This document shows positions 19,221 to 30,350 of a DNA stretch of 64,000 nucleotides, piece after piece. The notes below the pieces were generated by a model that had not been told where the DNA came from, searched no databases, and was given only the letters and a program-made list of their open reading frames with translations. This DNA is from Bombyx mori. Its lineage: Eukaryota > Arthropoda > Insecta > Lepidoptera > Bombycidae. Made by a program: the position numbers and the translations under genes. How positions within the stretch are numbered: the first letter of the stretch is position 1; every line of letters starts with the position of its first letter. The stretch is taken from NCBI RefSeq assembly GCF_030269925.1, contig NC_085128.1, positions 13,766,501 through 13,830,500 of the forward strand, read 5' to 3'.

Positions 19221-19647
19221 TCACCGGTGAGCTGCGTGACCTGAATGAAAATACTCGATCGAGGTCTCGTATCCATACGAATTCACTTTCAAAACGAATA
19301 TTTTATACTAATTAAAATGAATACCGGCTCGGTACTCCACGAACTTTCGGCCCGGTAGGAGTAAAAATAGTATTTGCAACATGGGAAAAAGTAGGACATC
19401 TCATCCCGCGTGTTTGCCAAGGCAATTTTACAAGCGGGAGGAAATGTCCTACTTTTCTCCCTTGGTGCACAATGTACTATAAATTCCGTAATGTATATAT
19501 ATATCCAAGCCATAATGGCACATGCGGATTCGCAGTTTGTTGACACAATGAGCAAGGTAATTGCTACAAAACAAAGAGTATAGCGGTTCTATCTTAATTT
19601 ATTTATATTTACAAATTATAAACCTTATTTTAAATATGTAATATAAA

Positions 19648-22600
19648 TTAATTTATTTTCTCCATGCACGGCCTTCCGCCATCGCAGTAAATTTTATCCC
19701 AAAACTCGATACGAGCGCGTTCAGAATATTGTTCAACTCGCATTTCCTCGTCTAAGATCATGAAGTCCTTTGTATTTGTATTATAGCGCTTCCATTTCAC
19801 ACTGGAGCTATCTGGTGTTGGATTCCTTAAATAAAAAATATTTATTTCTAAGTTTTTTTTTATTGCTTAGATGGGTGGAAGAGCTCACAGCCCACCTGGT
19901 GTTAAGTGGTCACTGGAGCCCATAGACATCCACAACGTAAATGCGCCACCCACCTTGAGATATAAGCTCTAAGGTCTCAAGTAACTAGTCAGGTCATAAG
20001 TATTGTCACACAGTAAAAACTTTTCTTTTAGAATGCTGGCCACAAAAAAGGTTATTGAATTCGAATTTCGAATTGTTCATGAAAATAAAAATGTATACTT
20101 TTAGAATTTTACTCATTTTCAAATATGGAGTGGACGCTTAAAGAAGACCGTGTTGCGGTTATTGCGTTGCATCGTTGCGGTTACGCGCCAATTCAAATTT
20201 TTATCATACTGAAAAATTTGAATATAACCAAAAGATTCGTTTATCGTACCATCAAACGATACAATGAAGACTCTAGTGTAGATGACAGGTCAAGAAGTGG
20301 TCGCCCTCGGTCTGTTAGAACTCCAGCAGTGATAAAAGCTGTGAAGGCGCGAATTCAAAGAAATCCCAAACGTAAGCAGAAACTGTTGGCCCTTCAGATG
20401 GGGGGTTAAGCAGAACCACGGTGAAAAGGGTGTTAAATGAAGACTTAGGGCTTCGGGCATATCGAAGAAAAACAGGACATCGTTTGAATGCTCGTCTAAT
20501 GGACCTGAGACTGAAGAGATGCCGCGCTTTGTTGAAGCGGTACGCGGGAAAAAAATATCGGGAAATTCTTTTTTCGGATGAAAAAATTTTTAGCCTCATC
20601 CCAATTTGGAGTCACTCAAGACATCCTTGATTAAGGCAGCCGCCGATATTGACATGGACCTCGTTCGTGCTGCGATAACGACTGGCCGCGCAGATTGAAG
20701 GCCTTATACAAAATCACGGAGGTCATTTTGAATAAACTTTAGTGTCATAAGAATCTATGTTTTGTTAAGTTCATTTTGGTATATGAATGGTTACATAATG
20801 AATAAACTTGTTTCAATTATTTTACATTAAACATGTGACAGAATTTATGACCTGACTAGGTATAGTTACAACAGCTGCCCCACCCTTCAAACCGAAACGC
20901 ATTACTGCTTCACGGCAGAAATAGGCAGAGTGGTGGTACCACCCGCGCGGACTCACAAGAGGTCCTACCACCAGTAATTACGCAAATTATAGTTTTGCGG
21001 ATTTCATTTTTATTACACGATGTTATTATTCCTTCACCGTGGAAGTAAATCGTGAACATTTGTTGAGTACGTATTTCATTAGAAAAAATTGGTACCCGCC
21101 TGAGATTCGAACACCGTTGCATCGCTCAGCACGAATGCACCGAACGTCTTATCCGTATTAAGTCGTATTAAGTTAAGTGCTAGATAAAACAACAAACTCT
21201 CAAAATCAACGGAATAATGTTGATCTTGAAACCGAAACACGTCCGATTTCAATACTCAATATAGTAAAATAAGACTGGACTCTACACATTTTGAAGAAAG
21301 AAAAAAAAATTTTTTTTTTCATCTATCGTCTTTTCTCCAAAGCTGAAATCGCTGTTCTTATAACAAAACATAACTTAAAACCATATGAAAAACCCTACAA
21401 ACAATTTACTCCACCTTAAAACAATGAATGAATAAAATTAACTGGTGAGGGAAAAACCACTTCATTATGCAAACGCTTTAGTAAATAAAGGCCTCTTAAC
21501 TATTGGGACATTCGCCGCTGCGTTTTTCCTTAAGGAAAATAACTCATATTACCTATTTATCTTTAGTTATTGCGAGCCGTAGTGAATCAGACTGGGAAAT
21601 AATTCTAGCTTTATAATTCATGTGTCATATTCTACTGTGATAATAAAATGATGATTATTGAGTATAATGGTCATGTGGGCAAACAGTAATGCTTTTTCTA
21701 AACGAACGAAAAACTAATAATTTCATATTTACATTTGTTGCTTGGTGAATAGATAAACTTTACTATTGAAATTTTACGTTTTTCGTGAGTGGTAGATGCG
21801 AAATTAACTAAAGAGTACTTAATTTTGAGGAAATGTTTTTGTGAAAGGTATTGGATTTTCGGGATCTGGATGACTTGGGTTTCTTTTCGTAATTTCAAGG
21901 ACAAATCTCACAAAATTCAATTTCAAGATACGAGATTGATGTCTCAAATGTATAACGACTGTCCCATCTATCAAACCCCGGGCACTTTGCGCAAGAAAAT
22001 GTGCAGCACGGTGGTACCAAGCTACGCTAGTATAGTATTTGCTAGTTAATCAAGCTACGCAATTATGTACTTAGCTATTCTAGCGCTGTTCATAGAACCA
22101 ATGTAGACTACTAAATGCAAGCGAGACAGAGCTTAGCGATATGGCAATTAGACGAGGAGCAAGTCTAATTAATACCTCCATTTTGAAGTAAAACACAGCT
22201 TTGCTCACTTGTACAAAACGCGATCGTGCGAAAAAATCAGAAGACGTAAATGTAACTAATAGTTTTGGTATACGGAAATGTCTAGTTTCTCCGTCCGGTA
22301 ATAGCCTTTTAAAGCGACTAGTAATTAGGTGAGAAAAAAAAATCTAAGTTTAATCCATTATGACTATCTATCTTTTAGCTTACAGATTTGGGCCTCCCTC
22401 AAACCTCGCCACAATAACCAGTCCTGCCAAGGCTGCAACCAGTGGCTTCCTGCGACCTTCAACAGGGCGATAAACCTTGTAAGAGGCTTACACACGCTAC
22501 GTCTTCCGATAGGCGATTGACAATCGGGAGCTTTTCGGCCCCAGGGGACATCTGTTCTACGACCAATGTACCCTAACCATTATGAGTAATTGAAGCAAAA

Positions 22601-25600
22601 TCATCTCCGAAGATAACTGGATTTACATAGTACTGTAAAGAAAGTCGCCTGTTCACTCACCTGGTTTTAACGAAGTCAGTCAAAAGTTTCGTTACATGAT
22701 CAATAGCACGTTTTGAATTCTGATTTGTTGTGTACAGATCTTTGTTAAAGCCGTTGTAGTAAATATAGAAGAGGTCATCGGCATGGGCAGCTCCTTTCAT
22801 ACTCTGTAGTCCTAAATCAATTTTAACAGCATTCAGCTCAGTATCATACTCAAATCTATACATGTAAATAGGAGCACCAGTGGAACTATAGAGATGCGCA
22901 AATCTGTGAATGTTGTACGCGAAATGAAGGTCCGTTTGCAAATTAACAATAGCCTCTGCTGTTTCATTTGAGATTTCTTTGTTACCGAAGTAGTATTTTT
23001 TAATTCTCGCACCAAATTCTTCGAGTTTTCGCTGTGATACTACTTTAGCTATTTCTCTGGGTACGAGATAGGAAGGTTGTGGGTTCATTATTTCTTTTTT
23101 ATCTAACATATCTTTTATCAACAAAAGACCTTCGGCAGACATATGACCAATCATCAAGGGCACCTTATTCACTTTACCAGATATTAAAATGTCCAATGGA
23201 TTTTTTGTTAAAAATGCTTCAACATTTTGGAATTTCTTTTCTATAACTGGAACGAAATAAACCGGAAGCCCCCGTATCTTTTCATCAGATGTTTGTGTCA
23301 TGAAAGTCATGTTTGCTAATGAAATAGCTGGCACACTTCTCAAAAATTCAAGCAACTCATTTGTATCCTTTGTATCTTTTCCTAAAACTTTCCCTACTCG
23401 GAATGCTCTCTCTTTCGCACCATCAGCAATTGCCCATTCTTGTAAGCACACACCACTTTGAGCTATTGCCCCATGGAACAAATCTTTCGACATGGGGGAC
23501 AGTAAGTGGTGTGTGACAGCGCCAGAACCAGAACTCTCGCCGAGTATGGTAATCTTATTAGGATCACCTCCGAATTTCGCTATGTTATCTTTAATCCATC
23601 GCAGTGCGGCAACTTGATCTTTAATACCGGCATTCCCGGGGACTTCTGGTATGTCGAGACTAAGGAACCCTAATACTTCTAGTCTGTAATTCAGTGTAAC
23701 TAGAATGACGTCATGCTGTATGAGGAATTCTGGGCCGAAAGCAAAATCAGTGTTTCCCGAACCATACATAAAACTTCCGCCATGAATGTTGACCATCACT
23801 GGTATTTTGGCATTCTGTTGTATTGACTTTGAGTAGATATTCAAAAATAAGCAGTCTTCACTTCCTTCAACCAATTTGGAAACCGACAAATCGTACTGAG
23901 GGCACACGGGTCCGTGCTCACTAGCGTCACGTATTCCATCCCAAGGCAATGGAGGTAAAGGTGCCTATAAAACAATTTAAGTTTTTGTAGTACTTTTACA
24001 AATTAGATAGCTAATATCTGTAATTTTCCATAACAGTAAAATCCAAATATTACAGTAACATAAACGATTCACGATTTTTGTTGTAATAGTAAAAAATAAT
24101 AATCAAATTTACCGTGTAAATTTAATAAATCACTATATAAGAGTCGACTATTATCAAAGCCGGCAATCTGACTTTTGGACAATGATTGGTAAATCAGAAA
24201 AACGAATTATTGACTTTGTATTCCATTGGCAGTCACAAAACTCTTCGGAACGACATCTTAGATAAATAACAGGTTGACTATGAACCCTTATTTAATGCTG
24301 GTTTTGAACCGTATTCTTTGAAGGAGACGATTATATTCAAATCAATCTGTATTGACATATCAATAATTTTTTTTTGTCCAAATGCACAGATTGCCACCTT
24401 TGATAATACACGACTCATAATTCCTAAATAGATGAAGAGTATCAGAACAAAAACCACCATCACATTTTCCTTTTTTTTTAGTGATGACAACTAGTGATTG
24501 TTTACATACATGCTATAAAAGTATCTTATACAAAATCATTCAGCCTAATTCTATATTAAAATCCTACTTGAATAAACATAAACTAAATCTGAAATTTTAA
24601 TTATGACAGTTTTTTTTACCTTGAACCTCAACTTTCCAATAGGTGGTTGGGCATATGGAATTCCTTTGAAACTATAATATGGAGTACCATCAGGTAGATT
24701 TTTTATTGTGCCCTTCAACTGTCCTTGACTTACTGTTATTATTGGATCTTTCTGAAATAAAAGACAAAGAAAAGTTCAACGACATTAATCAGTTACACAG
24801 AGAAACTTTAATGTGAGTTAAATAATTTATATTATAATGATTTTATTACCTTAATCATAGATCTGCAGCAGGAGGCTTCTAATAAAATAACTGTCAGATA
24901 AAACACCAATTTCAAGAACTGTGTGAAAAACAAAGTCAATTTAGATAAAAATGAATTATTATGCATTAGCTCTTTCTAATCAGGAACTTATGTTTTTTAA
25001 CCCATCATCTGGAATTTCAATGCATCTCATTATCCATGAGAAATTTCGAGTGTAATGGAGTAATGACTATTCTACAAAACTATTTAAAATCTAGACTAAA
25101 TCTGACTAATAATACTTTTTCTCAAAAATACACCAATAAAAATTTTCAATTTGAATCGTGCATCAAGCTAGAAATTTAAGGCCTAGATTACCTCAAAATT
25201 GGTATTTGTTCATTCTGACATTTAAATTCAAGCATGGTTTATGAAACTTAATCAATATTATGATGATTAGTTTAAGTGGTTTGAAATATTTAGTGAGTAT
25301 TATAATTTCTGCTTGTTTTATTAACTTAGACTCTGCCTAAGTCAAGTGAGGAGCATACAAATTCTTATTAGTAGTGGATGCCTGTATTTTTTGAAGTTGA
25401 AGATTTAATTTTGAGTGTCCAATTACATCAACAAAATTTTATGACTGCAGGATTTCATTAAATGGGTAACTTAATCGGAGATGTTTATATTATCATAAAG
25501 TAATATTTAAATGAGCCATTCAGATCAACACAAATAGAAGTAGTCCATTTTTTGATAAACCCTAAATATAAGTGTAAAAACACTTAGTATGGTCATGAAT

Positions 25601-26238
25601 GTGTATAGTTACAAAAACTTTACGAAATAATAAAAGTTTACATAAATATAAAATATAACTCATCGTTTTTGGCAACTGAATAATAAATAATATTACAATA
25701 ATTATATTAAAGAATGATTATTTCATAGATCATTTTGATTAAATATAAACGTTAATGTGATAAATTTCGATAATTATATTTGAATGTACAAACAGGCTCT
25801 GAATGATAACAGTGAATATCTTAACTTGAGAATGATGAGTTCCTAAATACAGCAAATGAAGAAGACATCATTAATATTGCTGAAGAATTAATCACAAATA
25901 ATATTAAATTACAACAGAAAAAAGGTGATAAAAATAACTAATATAAATTTTTCAAGATAAAAAACTTTAAGCTGAAACACTGATATTAGATTCGTTACAT
26001 TTTAATACAATAAATAAAAAATATTTGTTTATTACTTAATTATTCTAATATTAATTTGTTCATTATTTTTTATTAATTGAACATTTCTGAGAATAACTTT
26101 TAGCTACTGTTTCTTATTATAATGTCAGAAATTTTTAGATGAATTACACATTCTTTAAATTTTATTAGAACTTATATTACAACGGGAATTTCAAAAATTT
26201 TTTTAAAAATACAAAACATCAACGTATTCACTTACCAT
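19648..26238 (-). CDS. Carboxylesterase, alpha-esterase type, copy 2
   Basis: Paralogue of esterase 1 with the same architecture. Exons in transcription order: ATG exon ending 26236 (ATG at 26238-26236, directly followed by GTAAGTG), optional leader exon 24918-24850 (69 bp), 24751-24620 (132 bp), 23964-22661 (1304 bp), 19825-19648 (178 bp, stop TAA). Catalytic residues, counted without the leader: GESSGS (about Ser189), SAEG (about Glu323), GAAHADD (about His439). The oxyanion hole is IHGGSF. Length is 538 aa without the leader exon and 561 with it; both are in frame. The leader encodes a hydrophobic stretch (FLKLVFYLTVILLEA then SCC) right after Met, so it reads as a signal peptide. The last exon (NPTPDSSSVKWKR...) is too short for ordinary ORF calling. 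AATAAA lies at 19598-19603. A mariner/SINE pair lies in the last intron, and a foldback element lies upstream of the ATG exon. Confidence 0.87.
19988..20856 (+). mobile_element. Mariner-like element, internally deleted
   Basis: TA duplication on both sides (19986-19987, 20857-20858). The inverted ends share GTCAGGTCATAA, then TGTCACA after a few differing bases. At 869 bp it is shorter than the roughly 1.3 kb of intact mariners. It sits inside a Bm1 copy and in the last intron of esterase 2. Confidence 0.85.
20125..20757 (+). pseudogene. Mariner-family transposase remnant
   Basis: N-terminal helix-turn-helix half (MEWTLKEDRVAVIALHRCGY ..., then DDRSRSGRPRSVRT) is intact to 20409. After a frameshift the second helix-turn-helix and the first catalytic aspartate continue in another frame (KRVLNEDLGLRAYRRKTG, then ILFSDEKIF, to about 20600). 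Most of the catalytic domain is then missing: sequence jumps to the C-terminal tail (AAADIDMDLVRAAI near 20637). A frameshift plus internal deletion leave it dead. Confidence 0.8.
21156..22660. other. Esterase 2 last intron, remainder
   Basis: Mostly unremarkable AT-rich DNA. A moderately GC-rich patch at 22390-22540 carries no recognised domain. The donor of the main exon is GTGAGT, read on - from 22660. Confidence 0.4.
24919..26235. other. Esterase 2 first intron
   Basis: Very AT-rich intron between the ATG exon and the 69-bp leader exon. No repeat or gene recognised. Its length is one reason this start is less certain than the rest of the gene. Confidence 0.4.
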
Positions 26239-26444
26239 TTTCGCTTATTTGAATAAGTAAATGGTACATATGGTAGATAGCGATGCTTCAATGGAAGCAG
26301 AAGTTGTAATGGAATTTTTACTAGCGGAGAAAACATTTTATAGAGTTGTAGTCACAATATATTTGCCAATTTTCCTGGTCAGATTCGTAGAAGACTGCGG
26401 AAGCGGTGTTTTGTGTTTGTTATTTACGTTTTCTTTTTTTTTTA

Positions 26445-27255
26445 AGCGATTTTATGACCTGGTAACTGAGACCTTTGTCATATCTTATTTTAATTTATAT
26501 TCTTATTTTTATTAAAAATGATAATATGGAGTAAAATAAAATGAAATGAAGATGATTAATTTAAGATATTAATCAACTGGGATGAAATCAAATGAAATGA
26601 GATGTTAAGGGATAAAATAAAATCTCAGTAAAATGGTGGTCATTTACTGAAATTTTTTCAGTGGACTTTTTGGAGGATCCCGAGAAATTACGTCCAGCGG
26701 CTTTGTTTCATTTTCCCACATTTGTTCACTTTCACAGATATTAAACAATTAATAAACCACCGGTATTACACATTTAAGCCTGAAGAAACACTAAATAGAC
26801 AAAAAAAAACAAATCACACAACTTCAGTCCTCGCGTTCCCACGTAAACGACTTTTTGGCGGGAACGCGAGAAGTGAAGTTGCATGATTTGTTTTATTTTG
26901 TCTAAAGTGTTTCTTCAGGTTTAAATGCCTAATAACGGTGGTTTATCAACTTTTTAGTATCTGTGAAAGTGCACAAATGTGGGAAAATGAAACAAAGCCA
27001 CTGGACGTAATTTCTCGGGATCCTCCAAAAAGTCCACTAAAAAAATCTCAGTAAATGACCACCATTTTACTGAGATTATATTTTATCCCATATCATCTCA
27101 TTTCATTTGATTTCATCCCAGTTGATTAACATCTTAAATTAATCATCTTCATTTCATTTCATTTTACTTCATATTATCAGTTTTCATAAAAATAAGAATA
27201 TAAATTAAAATAAGATATGACTTAAAGGTCTCAGTTACCAGGTCATAAAATCGCT
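26445..27255. mobile_element. 0.8-kb foldback element (near-perfect inverted repeat)
   Basis: Starts AGCGATTTTATGACCTGG and ends with its complement, CCAGGTCATAAAATCGCT. The two roughly 400-bp arms match along their length with scattered differences and meet near 26850 around CTCGCGTTCCC / GGGAACGCGAG. It is flanked by TA on both sides. No coding capacity. Partial copies occur at 11550-12420, 18180-18385 and 31925-32010. It lies about 200 bp upstream of the esterase 2 ATG exon. Confidence 0.85.
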
Positions 27256-27454
27256 TATTGATTAAATATCCCTGAGGTTACTTTAAAGGTCTATGTTAAA
27301 TATAGATGTAGTTGATATTTCCAAATAACATGGTTTTACATTTATATCGTTCTGTTTAATTTTTCATTCACTATGGGTAGTCTACAACCTCGTAAGCATT
27401 GTAGTTTGCGTTTATTTCAAATATTTCGACAAATGTCGCGGAATTTATTAAGGA

Positions 27455-27615
27455 TTTTTTTAATGTCTGGCACTGCTGGCTGAACGAGATCACGGCCCAC
27501 CTGGTGTTAAGTGGTTACCGGAGCTTGTAAACATTAATAACGTCACCTATCTTAAAACATGAGTTCTATATCCCAGTTTCTTAAAACGACTTCACGACAG
27601 AAATACCTAGTAAGT
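27455..27615 (-). repeat. Bm1 SINE fragment, diverged
   Basis: Recognised from CACGGCCCACCTGGTGTTAA and the following body. The second half is degraded. Confidence 0.6.
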
Positions 27616-27739
27616 ACCCTACGTAATGTATCAGTTGTAAAAAAATACTTGAAACATGTTGAATGTTTCTGCTCCTTGACAATCATATTTTGTCCACTAA
27701 AAAAAATAGAATTTTAGGAAGATAAAACGTATAATTTTA

Positions 27740-27958
27740 AATGCGATATTGATTAACCCACAGACAGCCCACTGAGTTTTTCGCCGGATCTCCTCAGTGG
27801 GTCACGTTTCCGATCCGGTGGGAGATTCTGCGAAGCACTGTTCTTGTTAGGGTTAGTGTTAGCAACGTCGTCAGGCTTAAGCTCGTGAGCTCACCTACTT
27901 GTTAGATTACGCTCACGTAGCCTCTCAAGGCTAATCTATCAGCTTAGGTAGGAAAATT
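27740..27958 (+). repeat. Jockey-type LINE 3' tail, + orientation
   Basis: Only the non-coding 3' end: CCCACTGAGTTTTTCGCCGG, the GTGAGCTCACCTA block and the closing GGTAGGAAAAT. It faces the - copy at 28050 tail to tail. Confidence 0.75.
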
Positions 27959-28049
27959 AGGTAAGTGCAGTATTATTTTATACGAACCTATTGAAAACAC
28001 TGTATTTGAATTAATGTTTGTGAGCTGTAATACCCTCCTTAGGCTAACT

Positions 28050-28752
28050 TTTTTTTTTTTTTTTTTTTTCCTACCTAAGCTGATAGCCTTGAGAGGCTAT
28101 GTCAGCGTAACCCTAACTTTAGTAGGTGAGCTCACGGGGCTCAAACCTGACGATGTTGCTAACACGAACCCTAGCAAGAGTCGTGCTTCGCAGAATCTAC
28201 CACCGGATCGGAAACGCGACCCACTGAGAAGATCCGGCGAGAAACTCAGTGGGCTGTGTCTGAGAGTTAATTTACTCGTCGAGCCCTTCGACGCAAGCGT
28301 CGGGTTCGACGAGAACGGTGACCGGTGCTTGAAGTACCTAAAAGCACCGTTAGTGGATCGGGAGGATCCGAGATGACGTGTTTTGGGCGACGTCGACTGC
28401 TTTCCATTCTGTCCGCAGGATCGGGAATGTAGTTACCGGCGGCCACGATGAGAGGGTTCTCGTGTCGTGCCGCTTTATCGAAGTGGCGCATGGACGCCGA
28501 CTGCAGATACTTACTGATGGACTCTAAGTCCAGGTCGTCATGGAGGTCGACGTTCCTGACGAACCACGGGGCTCCGACGGCTATCCTGCAAAAACGGGAT
28601 TGAATTATTTGGAGGGATTTTAAGTGTATGCGGGCCGCGTGAGCGAACACTACACTTGCATAGGTCATGACGGGGCGTATGCAAGTTTTGTAGAGTAGGC
28701 TACCTGCTATTAGGTAGGGAAAAAACTTGATATAGGTACATTTGTGTGTCAA
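28050..28752 (-). repeat. Jockey-type LINE 3' end with reverse-transcriptase C-terminus
   Basis: The poly-T tract at 28050-28070 is the element's A tail on -. The frame 28752-28267 encodes the C-terminal end of a jockey-like ORF2: LYKTCIRPVMTYASVVFAHA, then the thumb-like LQIIQSRFCRIAVGAPWFVR, ending RRLRRRARRVN. It is uninterrupted but 5'-truncated, lacking the endonuclease and catalytic RT domains, so it cannot move on its own. Confidence 0.82.
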
Positions 28753-28938
28753 TAAACGTTGTCAAGGAAAATTGTACGTTATGGAAATTACATAATTCAA
28801 ATTATTGCGCTGTTCTATTGTTGTAGATCCAATAGTTTCAATAGCAGTAAAGAATTTCTAATATTTCTTGATTCTGTTCATACAAAACTTGATAATGGAA
28901 TGTAAAGCATAATACATCTATCTATAGGTATATACCTA

Positions 28939-29720
28939 GTCTTGCCATAAATACCGAGACAAAGGAAAAAAAATTAAATTGCAAATAACATTTAGGTATT
29001 ACTTTTACAGTGTGTTAGTTTAATACATAAGTATAAAACAATTAAAAGTATAAAAAGCTTATTCGAAGTGGTCTCCGTTGGCTGAAACACAGTCCTTTAA
29101 ACGTTGAGGCCAGTTATCAATAGAATTTGAAGTCGTCGTGGCCTAACAGATAAGACGTGCGGTGCGTTCGTGTTGAGCGATGCACCGGTGTTCGAATCTC
29201 AGGCGGGTACTATTTTTTCTAATGAAATACGTACTAAACAAATGTTCACGATTGATTTCCACGGTGAAGGAATAACATCGTGTAATAAAAATCAAACCCG
29301 CAAAATTATAATTTGCGTAATTACTGGTGGTAGGACCTCTTGTGAGCTCGCGCGGTTGGGTACCACCACCCTGCCTATTTTCTGCCGTGAAGCAATAATG
29401 CGTTTCGGTTTGAAGGGTGGGGCAGCCGTTGTAACTTACTTGAGACCTTAGAACTTATATCTCAAGGTGGGTGGCGCATTTACGCTGTGGATGTCTATGG
29501 GCTCCAGTAACCACTAACACCAGGTGGGCTGTCAGCTCGTCCACCCATCTAAGCAATAAAAAAAAGTAGCACGCACTCTTTCCATGGGAAAATTTTTACT
29601 GCCAATCGTACGGATTGTTTTAGGGACTCCAAATTATCATGGCATTTAGAGCAAGCCTTACTCGAATGAATACCTCATACTTTGTCTCAGAGTAAGTTTT
29701 TATCTTTCTCGTGAGTTAGT
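28939..29720 (-). mobile_element. Mariner remnant interrupted by a Bm1
   Basis: The end at 28939 (after TA) reads GTCTTGCCATAAATACCGAG. On - the last transposase codons before stop 29059-29061 read NSIDNWPQRLKDCVSANGDH plus FE, a classic mariner C-terminus. Upstream coding sequence resumes beyond the Bm1 (ESLKQSVRLAVK, then FPMERVRA in a shifted frame). The rest of the transposase and the other terminal repeat were not found. Confidence 0.68.
29129..29568 (+). repeat. Bm1 SINE, full length
   Basis: Best + strand copy. The tRNA-like 5' part (GTCGTGGCCTAACAGATAAG, with a B-box-like GTTCGAATCTC) is followed by the body and CATCTAAGCAATAAAAAAAA. It is inserted into the C-terminal codons of a mariner transposase. 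The 93-codon open frame here is not a gene. Confidence 0.92.
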
Positions 29721-29905
29721 GTGTTAAAAGCTCGAAAATTTGTTTTTGTTGTTTGGTTGACAATTATTATTCTCATGCGACAAATTAAGAGACACTTTTT
29801 CTAACCTCAAAATGGTGCCGTTTTCTCTTTAGATTCAATATATTCGACTAACAGCTCAAGGAATTAGGTACTAAGTTTTTTTGGCACTATGCAACTAATA
29901 TCTAT

Positions 29906-30350
29906 TTTTTTTTTTGCTTAGACGGGTGGTCGAGCTCACACCCCGCTAGCTGTTATGCGGTTACCGGAACCCACAATAACCACAACTTTAATACCGTCAC
30001 CCATCTTAAGATATTAGGTCTAATTCTCAGTTTTATGACCTTTTAACCTTCAAACTAAAACGCATTACCTACTGCTTCGTTGTAGATAAAGATAGGGTAT
30101 TGTTACGTAGCTGTAAGGGCTCATAAGACGCCTCACTACTAGATTAGGAAATGTTTTTTTTTTTATTGCGTAGAAGTCAATCATGAAAATTGGAGCCATC
30201 AAACCCTTCAAACTGTAAAGCATAACTGCTCTATTAACTCGCACCAGATGGGATTCGTGTCTATGTTTGTGGGCTCACAACTCGTCCTACTATCATTAAG
30301 ACAGCGGAACACAACCTCAGCCAGCTATGATTACAAAAAGGTTTGATCAG
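29906..30350 (-). repeat. Two old Bm1-like fragments
   Basis: 29906-30145 and about 30150-30350 each begin T-rich on + and retain scattered Bm1 words (GCTCACACCCCGCTAG, CAAACTAAAACGCATTACC, CCATCAAACCCTTCAAACTG). Heavily mutated. Confidence 0.55.

Larger units (their letters stand above)
17061..19647. other. Upstream region of esterase 1 / spacer to esterase 2
   Basis: Should contain the first exon and promoter of esterase 1, but they could not be fixed. It also holds a (TCTA)n tract near 17595-17612, a foldback-arm fragment around 18190-18380, and a Helitron-like repeat at 18886-19220. No other gene was recognised. Confidence 0.4.
19850..21155 (-). repeat. Bm1 SINE split by a mariner element
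   Basis: The Bm1 3' half is at 19850-19985 (poly-T start, up to AAGGTCTCAAG). The rest resumes at 20859 with GGTATAGTTACAAC and runs to the tRNA-like end near 21155. The mariner at 19988-20856 lies between. The two halves join into an ordinary near-full-length Bm1. Confidence 0.88.

Noticed and set aside
26261..26515. 84-codon + strand frame beside the esterase 2 start
   Set aside because: No domain. It overlaps the likely promoter and runs into the foldback element; the frame is probably chance.
29129..29210. Possible tRNA gene
   Set aside because: The A- and B-box-like sequence is the tRNA-derived head of Bm1. It lacks a complete cloverleaf and is joined to the SINE body.
29170..29451. 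93-codon open frame
   Set aside because: Lies wholly within a full-length Bm1 SINE.
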